Assembly (NCBI GenBank): GCA_963966185.1
Contig: CAWZYM010000006.1
Coordinates: 298,501-362,500 of the forward strand
Source: Rhabditoides inermis
Lineage: Eukaryota; Nematoda; Chromadorea; Rhabditida; Rhabditidae
DNA: 64,000 nt
Direction: 5' to 3'
Shown here: piece after piece, positions 1 to 12,200 of the stretch
Layout of the letters: every line of letters begins with the position of its first letter
How positions within the stretch are numbered: the first letter of the stretch is position 1
Program-made: the position numbers and the translations under genes
The notes under the pieces: generated by a model
Seen by the model: the letters and a program-made list of their open reading frames with translations, nothing else
The model's database searches: none
Told to the model about the DNA's origin: nothing

Positions 1-2567
1 GCGTGACGCGTCTTCTGGACGCCGAGGACGTGGACGTGGACCAGCCGGACGAGAAGTCTCTGATGACGTACATCTCGTCCCTCCACAACGCCCTCCCCAA
101 CAGCATGCCCGACGGCGGCAAGGTGAGGAGTGAGAGAGAAGGATATCCTGTGTTTAGACAGTTGCATCGTTTCGTGTCGTTGTTTGTTGTCTATGTGTCT
201 CACCCTCGTCCGTCCGTCTGTCTCACTAACTGGGTTGTTGGCTCTCTAGCTGGAGGAAGCCGTGCGCGACTATGAGCGGGACGCGCTCGAGTGGCTCGAC
301 TGGGCCGAGCGCAGCATCGCCATCATCGACGACCGCCGGCTGGACGGCTTCAGCACCGAGCAGATGCAGTACGAGCTGCGGCGGTTCAAGGAGGACGACC
401 TGCCGCCGAGAGGGGAAGAAAGGATGCGACTGGCCGAGGTGCACTCGCTGCTGGATCAGTTGGCAGGAGGGAGGTGGCAGTGCGAGAGGCGGCTGGGTAC
501 CGAGAACCTACTGCGGGTGTGGAACGATCTGCTGGACAGCATCGACAGGAAGCACGCGCTGCTCGAGGACAAGCGCCACTGGCAGGTCGAGTTATGCGCT
601 TGCATCGAGTTTCACGCCTTTTTGTGTGCACTAACGGCATGTTGTACTGGTTGACTCACACTAACATGTCTCTCGCTGTGACTGATCTTTGAAACGGCTG
701 CGAATTGCGATGTATATACCTCAGCGTGCTGGCGTGTTTGGGTTGAGCAGTGGGGAATGTGCGTGCTTGTAGGGAGCCACTTCCGATCTGCTCTCGCGCC
801 TGCAGCGTGGCATTGGAATCATCAACGAGAAGCTCGATCTGATCCTCAATAGGTGAGTGAGAGAGGGAAGAGAGAGAGAGAGAGGGAAGAGAGAGAGAGA
901 GAGAGATTCACCCCGTCCTTCTAGGATCGACGACGTGGAGGCACGAGTGGAGACGTCGCCGCCGCGCGAGATTGAGCGTCTCGTGAACGGAATCGTGGAG
1001 GACCTGAACGCCCTGGAGGCGCCGATCGCCGGCTTCTTCGAGGACGTGGAGGAGCTCAAGGCCGCCCACCACCCGGAGGCGAACGACTACTACCGACAGG
1101 TGTACGGCCTGCACCAGAGGAGGACCGCCTACCTGGACCGGCTCACCAACCAGCTGCTGGTGAGGCTGGGCCTCAGGACCGAGACGCTGAGGAAGGTGAG
1201 TAGAAGAGGGAGAGAGATAGAGGACATGTGTGTGCTTTCAGGAGAACGCCTCGCGTCTGGATGCCATCCGCCAGAACACCTTCTCCCGCGTGGAGGAGTG
1301 CATCGAGTGGGTGCGCGTGCGTCTGGTGAGTCGATAATTGATTTATTGATTGCTATTCGGTTTGTTTAGGAGAAACTGACGGAGATGGAGTTCCTCGAGG
1401 ACTTGGAGACTCTGGAGGAGATGTTCGAGCAGCACAAGCTCGACAACCGGGACATTCAAGACTTCCGCCAGAACGTCGATGAGTGTATAGCGCGACAGGT
1501 GAGAGGGGGGGAGAGAAAGACGGGGAGAGAGAGAGGGTGAAAGAGAGAGGGAGAGGAAGAGGGGAGAGAGAAAGAGTGAGTGAGTGGAGACGCATAAGAA
1601 GGAGGCTAATGCGCGCTAATCCGCCCGATCATGAGAAAGTTGTTTCCGTTTTTGTGTTTTTCTTGTCTCGAGATAATCGATTAGCAAGTGACGGGCTGGA
1701 ATTCGCGTGGGAGGAGAAAAGAGAGATGTGGTGATTGGTGCTTTTAGGTGTTGGCAGAGTGATTTGAAATTTGAAGAATACGTGAGTAGGAAGAAAGAGG
1801 TAAACATTTGGGATTACTCAAAAAGTGAATAGAGATGAAATGAATTAGCATAACATAGCTTTCCAAATGTACACGGTAATAAACTTATTATTATTATTAT
1901 TATTGTTTCTAGGCGGAGGTCTCCGCGGACGACACGTTTGAGTACTGCGAGCTGCTGCGCGTGCTGGAGAGCGAGTACCAGCAGCTGAGGGACCTGAGCG
2001 CCGGCCGGATGCTCGACCTGGTACGTGGGGCTACTGGTTACTAGTTTCCGTACATTTGTGTACCAGTTTACATGTTTTTGTATGTGTACATAGGATGCTC
2101 GACTTGGTACGGGGTTACCAGTAGTTTGAAGGTACCGTTTGGAATGTTTCCCTTGCAGGACTCATTGAGCATAGGGTGATTTACATGGTACGTGGGGCTA
2201 CTGGTTACTACTTATGACAAGTCACCCAGTATTGTATGTAGTTTCCATGGGCTCTGTTCTTCAGGACTCTCTGATCGCGTTTGTGCGCGCGGCGCAGATG
2301 GAGCTGGTGTGGGTGTCGGAGCGGGAGGAGATCGAGGTGACCCGCAACTGGAGCGACATCAAGCAACTAGACCTGCCCATGCTCACCAACTACTACAAGC
2401 AGGTAGGAGGGGGGGAGGGGGTGATGATGAATTATGATAGAGGTGTTTCCTCACAGTTCAAGTTCATATCTCGCTCTTACTGAGATGTGAGGGAGATTAT
2501 AGATTGGGTATCGACAAATTATCTATGAGTAACTTTTGTTGGCAAGTCACTTTACTCTTTCACTCGC

Positions 2568-2609
<42 letters not shown>

Positions 2610-4003
2610 TTGGGTAATGGCTAATGGGTGTGTGTGTGTGGTGGGTTAGGGGGTGGAAGGCAGCAAGCAGCCACTGAGCGTGTGCGGGTTTCGAACCGGT
2701 CGCGCGCTTGTCTAGCCACCCGCTCTCCGACCGCCACCCACTCTCTCGCGCCAGCCAGGGTTCGAACTGATTCCGGCAGGGTGTGGTCACATTGTGATTT
2801 GCCATCTTTGAGAGAGACACGCAGGGGTGTACAACCCGCTATCAATTATGCCCCCCACCATCACAGCCACTTCTCTCTCACACACAGATTTGGCGGGGAA
2901 GAAGGGATCGGAAATGAAAGAGGGATGACGAGGGTACGAACGAGTGAACAAATTCAAATACACAAGAATTCGTGTAATGAGGGAAATTGAAATTTGCTTC
3001 GAAGTGTCCACTCTTTGACTTTTAACAAAAATGGCGGAGGTACTATACTAGACTACCGAAGACGTGGGTTTGAACAAGTATATACGAATAAACTGAAATA
3101 TGTTCAGCTGCTGCACGAGATGGAGCTGCGCGAGAAGCAGTACAACGACGTGCACAACCAGGGCGCGGCGCTGCTCAACCAGGGCCACCCCGCCGTCCAC
3201 GTCATCGAGGTGGGTAGAGGGTGTAGAGACTGTGGATCCCCTCGACTTCTTGGCGTGTTCGAAAAAGAAAGGCTCCATTCCATTCCTTGGAGTTCTCGAC
3301 AAGGGCTCCATTCCATTCCTTAGAGTGTGTCCACTGAGGCAAGGGAGATGATGTGGGACGGTCCATTTCAGGTGTACCTCCGCACGATGCAGAAGCAGTG
3401 GGACTGGCTCCTGTCGCTCTCGCGCTGTCTGGAGGAACATCTTCGTGACGCGCTCAACCTCAAATCGGTGCGTCTTGGGAGATATATGGGTGTCACGACA
3501 ACCCAGCGACCGTTTAATTTGCATAATTTGTTGCGCGCGCTCTCTCTTCTCTTTTGGGGCCGCGCTGCGGGAGAGAGAGAGAGAGAGAGAGCGATGATTC
3601 AAGGTTGTTTGTGCAAGAGGTGATTGCGGATGGGTGCGTCTGAGAAAGTACGCGCGGGGATCGATGATGAAATAAACAAGTAAACAAACAAGTAAATGTT
3701 GTTGTAGTTCATGGAGGAGGCGGCGGACGCGGAGCAGTGGATGCAGGAGCAGGCGGACCGGCTGGAGAACAACTACAACCGCACCGACTTCTCGCTGGAG
3801 GAGGGCGAGCGCTTCCTGCGCGAGCTCGACGAGATCAAGGACATCCTCAACAAGTACCACTCGGTGCTGCTCGCGTTGACGGACAGGTGCGCCACCATCT
3901 CGCCGCTTTGGCAGAGGGGAGAGCGCATCACCCGGCCGATTGCCGTCACGGCGCTCTGCGACTATGTCGACGACAACGTGGGTGGCAGCTTCTTGATCTC
4001 TCT

Positions 4004-4061
<58 letters not shown>

Positions 4062-4726
4062 CCCTCTAGGAGTTACATTTCTTGTTTACAGGTGAACATC
4101 CGCGCCGGCGACGACGTGACTCTGCTCGACAACTCTGACCTGATCAAGTGGCAGATCCGCGATCTATCGGGCAACGAGGGTGTGGTGCCGTCTGTGGTGT
4201 TCCGCATCCCGCCGCCCGACGGCAAGCTCACCGCCTACCTGAACAGGCTGCTGCAGCAGTTTGACAAGCTGAAGAAGCTGTGGGAGAAGAAGCACCGCAT
4301 GGTGCGCTTCAACATGGTGCTGAACACGATGAAGACGATCCAGGGCTGGGACCTGGACACGTTCAACTCGATCGACCCCGAGCAGCGCGACGCGATCATG
4401 AAGGCGCTCAACGACGACGCCAACAAGCTGCTCGCCGAGCTCGACCCCAACGACCCGCTCGCGCTCCGCCTCAAGGAGGAGCTCCGCCTGACGAACGAGC
4501 ACTTCTGGAACCTGTTGAACCAGTCGCAAAAGCCGCCCGAGCCCGACTTTGCGTCGCAGTTTGACCAGGCCGCCAGCGATCTGCTCAAGAAGCTGGAGGA
4601 CGCGTGGAGGAAGCTGAACGAGGCGGTGAACCGGCCGGTGCCGCGGACGGCCGAGGAGATGGAGAAGCTCATCCACGCGCACAAGGCGTTCGAGGATGCC
4701 CTGCAGGTGAGGGAGAGGGAGAGGAG

Positions 4727-4764
<38 letters not shown>

Positions 4765-6212
4765 AGTAGAGAGGTATAGAGGGAAGAACATGAGAGGAAT
4801 AATTATGAGGTTACGACGTCATGATTGCAGGCGCTCGACGGAGACGTGTCGAACGTGAAGGAGCTGTTCCGTCAGATTCCCAACCCGACGCCCACTCAGC
4901 GCATGCTCAACGACCGCCTGACCGGACTGTGGGAGGACCTCTGGGATCTGTCCCGCATGTACGTCGAGCGCATCAAGGTGCTCGAGTCGGTGCTCAACGG
5001 AATGATCGAGGTAAAATACGAGTAACTTTCTCTCTTATCACTCTCTTTCCTCACCCTCTCGTCTCCAGGTCGCGGACATTGTGCGCGCGCACGAGATCAC
5101 GCTGAACAGCTACGACGACCTGCCGGCGCACCTGGAGAAGCTGCGCGGTGTGCACGCGCAGCTGCTCGAGATGAACATGGTGCTGCGGCAGCAGCAGACC
5201 GTCATCGACCAGCTCAACAAGAACGTCGCCTCGCTCCGGCAGCACGTGGCCAGGACCAGGATCGATGTGCCCAAGTGAGTGGAGGAGGAAAGGAGAAAAA
5301 GGGAGACAGACAGTTGACGGCATCTCTTTCACACCCACTTCAACCACAAAGAGAGAGAGAGAGAGAGAGAGAGAATGATGGCCTGTCATTGCAGCCACCC
5401 CGACGTGGACCGTATCGAGGACGAGGTGCAGCAGCTGAACGTGCGCTGGGAGAACGTGCAGGCGCAGGTGGCCGAGAGGCTCAAGGGCGCCGAGAAGGCG
5501 CTCCAGACACAGATGGTCTACCGCTCCGAGTGGGAGAACGAGATGGCGTGGCTCGACAGAGTCGAGCAGACCATCAACTCGCTCCGCAAGGTGGGTATTG
5601 GGGGAGAAGGGGTGCGATTTGTGATTGTTGAGATGGATTATTGGATGGTGCAAGAGAGGGAGAGAGAGAGAGAGAGTCAGAAATGAGTATTGATAGTCTC
5701 TCGTTTTCAGCCCGAGGAGCTGCGCCCGGACGAGTACCAGAAGCAGCTGGACATGCTGGTGGCCGAGTACGCGCAGCTGCAGGAGCACACGGAGGCGATC
5801 GAGAACGTGAACCGCGAGGGCGGCAAGTACATCCGCGACGCCAAGGCGTTCGACGCCCGCCTCGGACAGTACGGCGACAACGTCGTCGGCATCCACGGCC
5901 CCGCGATCCGCACCGAGTTCCGCCGCACCAAGCCCCAGCCCAAGAACGGAGCCACCCAGGTGAGTAGACGACGAGACTTGTATGTGTAATAGCTAATAGC
6001 ATGATAATCATGGTGATGATCTTTACTATTAGGATCAGATGAAGATTTTCCACGCTTTCATATTAGCATGCTGATTTTTATTATTGATTCCGTTGCAGGT
6101 GACTGAGGAGCTGGAGGCGCTGAACCGTCGCTTTGCTCAGCTGAGCTCTCTGATTTTGGAGCGCCGCAACGTGATGCAGGTGCTCATCCAGAACTGGAAG
6201 CGCCAGCAGCAG
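1..6212 (+). other. Spectraplakin exons 1-17: end of CH2 and plakin domain with SH3
   Basis: Coding blocks are 1-122 (CH2 end), 250-585, 773-852, 925-1195, 1242-1325, 1370-1498, 1913-2020, 2265-2402, 3108-3209, 3372-3467, 3708-3977, 4092-4706, 4831-5010, 5069-5274, 5395-5590, 5711-5959 and 6099-6212. Each junction keeps phase. The blocks after exon 1 are helical spectrin-type repeats of the plakin domain. The SH3 straddles 3708-3977 and 4092-4706, recognised by [20 protein letters not shown] sequence followed by [18 protein letters not shown] and a GNEGVVPS strand, then the conserved IPPPDGKL and [17 protein letters not shown] stretches that follow the SH3 in spectraplakins. All isoforms should share this part. 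Exon 17 ends in phase 0, so it can splice to exon 18 (7002), exon 19 (7610) or exon 20 (14054) without a frame change. Confidence 0.9.
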
Positions 6213-9200
6213 GTGGGTGGGGATGGGGAAGGAAGAGGAGGGAGAGGGATAGGGGGAGTAGGAGAGGGAGGGGTTCGGAAAACGGTTGCTGTCCTTATCT
6301 CACCTCTGCCACCTGCCAACCATAGCCACACCGCCAATACTAGTCATGCTGATGATATAACCTTGCCTAATAGTGTGTTAATCTGCCCACACCTTTCACG
6401 CTATTCACCTCTGATTAATGTGTGCCTTATTTCAGCTTTTCAGCTTTCTAAGTTTATTCACCGTTCACTGCATATATACTGTATTCACTGCTGAGTTTAT
6501 GCTATATACTGGGGAGTCGGCCGGCTGCGGTCGGCTCCCTTACTAACTACCCGCTTATCACAGCCCCGAGCCAGCGCGTTGTTCCCTTTGGGGAGTGGTG
6601 CGTTGGCTGGGGCGCGCCCGCTTTCCTACTGTCACATGTAATGTGCAGTTACGGTTACAGCTAACTCGCGTGTGCTGTGTGTTAAATAATAGAGCCAGGT
6701 TGCAGGGTCGCGGTGTATGTATGTGTGTGTATGTTGCGTGTTTCCCATCTCTATGTGTGCTTCTGTGTGTTGTGTGCGTGTGTGTGTATCTGCTATTCCC
6801 ACCCGCTGTCACTTCCACTGACTCGCTTGCGATTCGCCGACACGTTCGGCGTCTCGCGTCGCTGCCTCGTTCACACACCCACAGCTTGCCCGCCTTCAAA
6901 CAACAACGGTTTTCCGAGTGCCCACTCTCTCTCTCTCTCAACCACTCGACTCACACCGTGTGAAGCAGTGTTGATTGTGTGTTGAGTGTGTGGAGTTGTA
7001 GGAGGACGAGGACCGCCGGCGTGCCGAGGAGGAGAAGAAGAGGCGCGACTTTGAGGCGGCCCGCAGGAAGGCGCTCGAAGACGCGGACAGGCTGAGGCGC
7101 GAGCGGGAGGCGGCCGAGGCGGAGAGACGCAGGAGGGAGGAGGAGGACAGGCTGCGCAGACAGCGCGAGGCTGACGATGCCGCCCGCCGCGCAGCCGAGG
7201 AGGCGGAGAGACGCCGCAAGGAAGAGGAGGAGAGGCGCCGGCGAGAGGCCGAGGACGCCGAGAAGCGCAGGAGGGAGGACGAGGAGAGGCGTAAGAGAGA
7301 GGAGGAGGAGAGGAGGCGTCGCGAAGACGAGGAGAGGAGACGTCGCGAAGACGAGGAGAGGAGACGTCGCGAAGACGAGGAGAGGAGACGTCGCGAGGAG
7401 GAGGAGAGGAGACGTCGCGAGGAGGAGGAGCGCAAGCGCCAGGTGGGGTAATTGTGTGTCGTGCAGTGTGCGTGTGTGTGCGTGTGTGAAGTGTTGTGGA
7501 GTGCTAACCCGAAACGGGGGTATGTATCTCTTTCGTACTGGTGTGTCTGGTGTGGTGATAGTGTTGTGGTTGTGCGTGTGATGCATGGAGTGCAAGTGTC
7601 TCTTTTCAGATGCCGAAGGTGAACGTGCCTCTGGAGATGCACGAGGGCTTTGGCGAGGACGGCTTCGACGAGTTTGACCAGATGGAGGAGCTGCCCGACC
7701 GCGCTCATGTCACCGAGCACGAGGACGAGATGCAGATGTACCAGGAGGAGACGGTCACCAAGACGCAGTTCTACGAGATGGAGGGTGTGCTGCACAAGCA
7801 GACCGGAGAGATCCTCACCTTCGTCGAGGCGGTGCGCCAGGGTCTCCTTGATCTGCACGCCGGCGGAGGCCAGTTCTTCGACATTGTCTCCGGCTCGCAC
7901 ATCTCTCTCGAGAAGGCAGCCGAGCTGGGCTACATTGACGGCGGCTTCAACGAGGCGCTGAACACGGAGTACGGCGTGCACCACCCGGAGACGGGCGCCA
8001 GCATGACCCTGCTCGAGGCGATCCAGATCGGACTCTACGACCCGGACGTGCGCCAGCTGAGAGACATCCACTCGGGCGAGGTGCTGTCCATGTACGACTG
8101 TGTGTCCAGGAAGATCATCTCGTTCGACACGCAGCACAAGCTCATCAAGATGGGCATCCTCAAGCTGCCGCCCATGCAGCTCGCGCAGGCCATCGAGCAG
8201 GGCGTCGTCAACACGTCTACCGGCGAGTTTGAGGGCAAGTACACCAAGGAGAAAATGGCGCTCAAGGACGCGCTCTACCACGGATACCTGTCTATCTCCG
8301 GCGCGCAGGCCGCGCCGCAGATTGCCATCACTCTGCACGAGGCGATCGAGGACGGTTACGTGAACGCCAACAACGGAGAGTTCTCCGATAGGAACGGACA
8401 GGACACGTTCACCCTGCGCGACGCGTGCAGCAAGCAGCACAACCTGCTCAACATGCACGTGCCCGAGGTGGTGAACACGGCCGACCAGTCGAGGATGACG
8501 CTCGGCGAGGCCGTCGTCCGCAACGCCATCTCGACCAGGAACGGCAACTTCACCGACCTGCAGTCGCGCCGCTCGGCGAGTCTGCGCGAGGCGTTCCAGG
8601 AGGGACTCATCTGCAAGCCGCTCACGCTTTTCGAGATGCACGAGAAGGACCTGATCGACTCGACCGGACACTTGATCGACCGCGGCACCAAGCACCGTCA
8701 CAACGTGCTCGAGGCGATCGCGGCCGGTGTGCTCGACTGCGACGCGCGCCACATCGTCGACCCTGACGAGAAGGACGTCGTGTCGGTCGCGACCGCGCTC
8801 GAGAGGGGACTCCTCTCTGCCGATGGAAAGATCATTCTGGAGAAGCAGCAGAAGCAGTACTCGATCGGCGAGGCGGTGCGCGAGGACCTGCTCACCAAGC
8901 GGGCCAAGTTCTCCATCTTCGACGTGAAGGGAGTGAAGAACACGCAGACCGGAGCACAGATGTCGTTCAACGAGGCCGTCGAAGCGGGAGCCATCATCCC
9001 GCAGGCGGAGCGCGTCGTCGACCTGGAGACGCAGGAGAGCGTACTGCTCTCGGACGAGAGGAGGGCCAAGGAGCTCGTCGATACGACGCTCCTCGAGCTC
9101 CTCACCAAGCCCATTGGAATCAAGGACGGACAGAACGAGATCAACCTGCTGCGCGCCGTGTCCAAGGGACTGGTTGATCCCGTCAAGGGAGTGTTCTTCG

Positions 9201-12200
9201 ACAAGAGCACTAAGAGGGAGATGACGGCCAGGCAGGCGTACGACAGCGGCATGCTGACTCTTCGCGGAGCCATGCAGCTCGCCGCGCTCTTCAACGTCCA
9301 CACCAACCTCATGACCCCTGTGAAGAAGGTTGACAAGAAGAAGCGCCTCTCGCGCCCCGGACAGCAGCCGATGGAGCTGGCCGAGAACCAGGTCAAGGTC
9401 ACCCTCGAGGAGGCTATGCGCCAGGGACTGATCGACTCGCGCACGCAGCGCTTCAAGCAGGGCAACATTGACGTGTCGCTCGAGGACGCGCTCTCGCAGG
9501 GTCTCATCGACCCGAAGAGCGAGTGGATTGTGCCGAGCAAGAGCAACGGAGTCGGACCGACGATCGAGGAGAAGACGACCGAGTCGGTCACCGAGACCGG
9601 ACAGCAGCTCGCGCCCAAGTACTTCCCCGACAAGAACATTGAGGAGAGCGTGACGACTGTGAAGCGCGTGCGCACCACCGAAACCACTGCTCTCGGAGGA
9701 CCCGGAGGAGTGGGCGTCTACCGCGCACTCACTGGCAGCAAGGGAGCGATGGAGGTGCCCAGCCAGGGCTACCATCTCTACGAGGCCGAGAGGAAGGGCA
9801 TTGTCGACATTGAGAAGGGAGTCATCACGCCGCCCAACGTCGACCGCACCATCACCTTTTCGGAGGGAATCGAGCTGGGCGTGATCGACGCCAAGACCAT
9901 CTCGGTGCGCGACCCGCTCGGCAGGATGATCAACGTTAAGGAGGCTCTCGAGAAGGGACTCATGAACAAGAACGGATTCGTCAACGGAAACTCGATCGAG
10001 AAGGCGATTGAGTCCAAGGACATTGTTGTGGACGCGGAGCCTCTCGTGCCCCTCAACGACCAGGACAAGAAGGTGATCCAGTTCAGCTCCAGCTCGCAGG
10101 GAGTCGTCTCGTTCCGCCCCGTCGGAACCACCGCCGTCGAGGAGAGCGAGCAGGCGTGGAGCTTCGACGCCAACAAGGGAGAGCTCGTCGACCACATGAG
10201 CGGAGAGCGCATGACCCTTGACCGCGCCATTGCCAGCGGAAAGCTCGCGCCTGAGGACCTGATGGTCCGCGACGCTCTCACCGGACGTGAGATGAGCTTC
10301 GAGGAGGCGGAGAAGTGGGGAATCATAGACAAGAAGGGAGGATACTACGTGGACAAGAGGGAGAACAAGAGGTTGTCGATGGTTGATGCTGCCCAGCAGC
10401 ACTACGTCTACCCCACTGGAGGAGCCGGAGCCAATGCTGGAGATGCTGTCCACACTAGCGTCAAGGTGCAGACCAAGACGCTCGTGTCGAAAAAAGAGGC
10501 TCTGGCCGGACCGGCCGCCCTGCAGGGCAACACCCTCGGAGGAGCGCTGTCGCTCGGATGGTACGACCAGCACAACGGCATGTTCACCGACCCGGACAGC
10601 CAGAAGCAGATGACCCTCAAGGAGGCTATCATCAAGGGAGTCTTCAACCCCTACGAAACCACCGTCGTCGACAGAAAGAACGGAAAGGAGATGAGCCTGC
10701 TGGAGGCGATCCAAGAGGGCATCGTGGACGACACGGCCGGAACTGTCGTGGACACGGCGAGCGGAAGGACAATGAACATGGAGGAGGCGCAGAAGGCCGG
10801 AGTGATCAAGGGCAAGTCGGTGGCCGACTCGCTGGCCGGCGGAGTGATGAGCGACAAGGGAATAAACCTCGATTCCGCCCAGTACCCTCGCGGAGGGGCG
10901 GCGGGGTTTGGGACTTCCACTAGCCACCGCACCTCGCAGTACCAGCCGTCGGGGTTTGGTAGCTCCACCACGACTAGCTCCTCTCACCAGCAGTCGTCGT
11001 CGGGGTTTGATAGCCGGCCCCAGCAGCCGTCGTCGGGGTTTGGGAGCTCCAGCACTAGCCACCACCAGACTAGCAGCTCCAGCCACGGAGGACAGCCCGG
11101 AGAGCGCACCTCGTCGCACAGGATTGTCGAGCAGAAGCTCGAGCTGACGCCGTTCGCCAGCCCGCCGACGCAGAGGAGGAACGCGCCCGCCCAGCAGACC
11201 ACCCACACCTCGCACCAGACCGTCGCCCTTCGCGGAGCCGGCGGACCCCGTCAGGAGTTTGTCGACCTCGGAGGCGGCAAGCAGGTGATGGTGAACGTGG
11301 TGCGCGGAGAGGGGGGCGTGGAGAAGGGAGAGTACGTCGACCCGGCGACCGGAATGAAGTTCACCATCCAGATGCAGGGAGATCCTTTTGTGACTGAGAC
11401 CAAGACATCGGTCAAGTCGACGTCGCAGGTGCAGTCGATCGAGCTGGAGCCGCACGCCGAGTTTGTGGGCATTGACCGCATCCGCGACAAGCGCAACAAC
11501 CGCGTCATGTCGCTCGAGGACGCCAAGCGCATCGGCATCGCGCGCGTCGACAAGAAGGGCAAGCAGATGACCAAGAGCTACTCTGTCTTCCGCAGCAACA
11601 TCCACAACGCCGTCAACAAGGGAGTGATCGACGTGCACGGAGAGAAGATCTCGCTCCAGGACGCCATCAAGACCGGCATCGTCGACATTGTGGGACTGAA
11701 CTACGTGAACGTTAAGAGCGGCGACAAGCTGCCTCTCGCGCAGGCCGCCAACATGGGACTGGTCGATGTGACGCTCTCGGAGACCCTCTCCAAGGGAGTC
11801 AGCAATCCGGCCAACGGAGAGCGCATCCCCGTCGACAGGGCCGTCCAGCTGGGCATTGTCGACGCCCGCACCGGAGAGGTGAAGAACCCGTACACCCGCG
11901 AGCAGCTCACCTGGCTCGACATTGTCAAGCCCATCTATAACGCGGTGGCCAACGAGGGAGTGTACGATCCGACCAAGGGACACGGAGTGCCTGTCACCTC
12001 TGCACTCAACGAGGGACTGATCGACACGAAGAGCGGCAAGTACCACAACCCGATCACTGGCGACTTTGTCGACCTCGACGAGGCCGTCAACAAGGGACTC
12101 ATGGACCGCGGCACGTACGAGACCATCACCAAGCCGTTCGTGAACGACTACAGGACCGGCAGGGACATTAACCTGATCGAGGCCGTGGAGGCGAAGATCA

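Noticed and set aside
3048..3860. 270-codon minus-strand open frame
   Set aside because: Antisense to exons 9-11 plus intron sequence. No splice logic or recognisable domain on that strand.
5051..5896. Long minus-strand open frame opposite plakin-domain exons
   Set aside because: Crosses introns and microsatellites of the plus-strand gene and is explained by the same codon-usage mirror effect.
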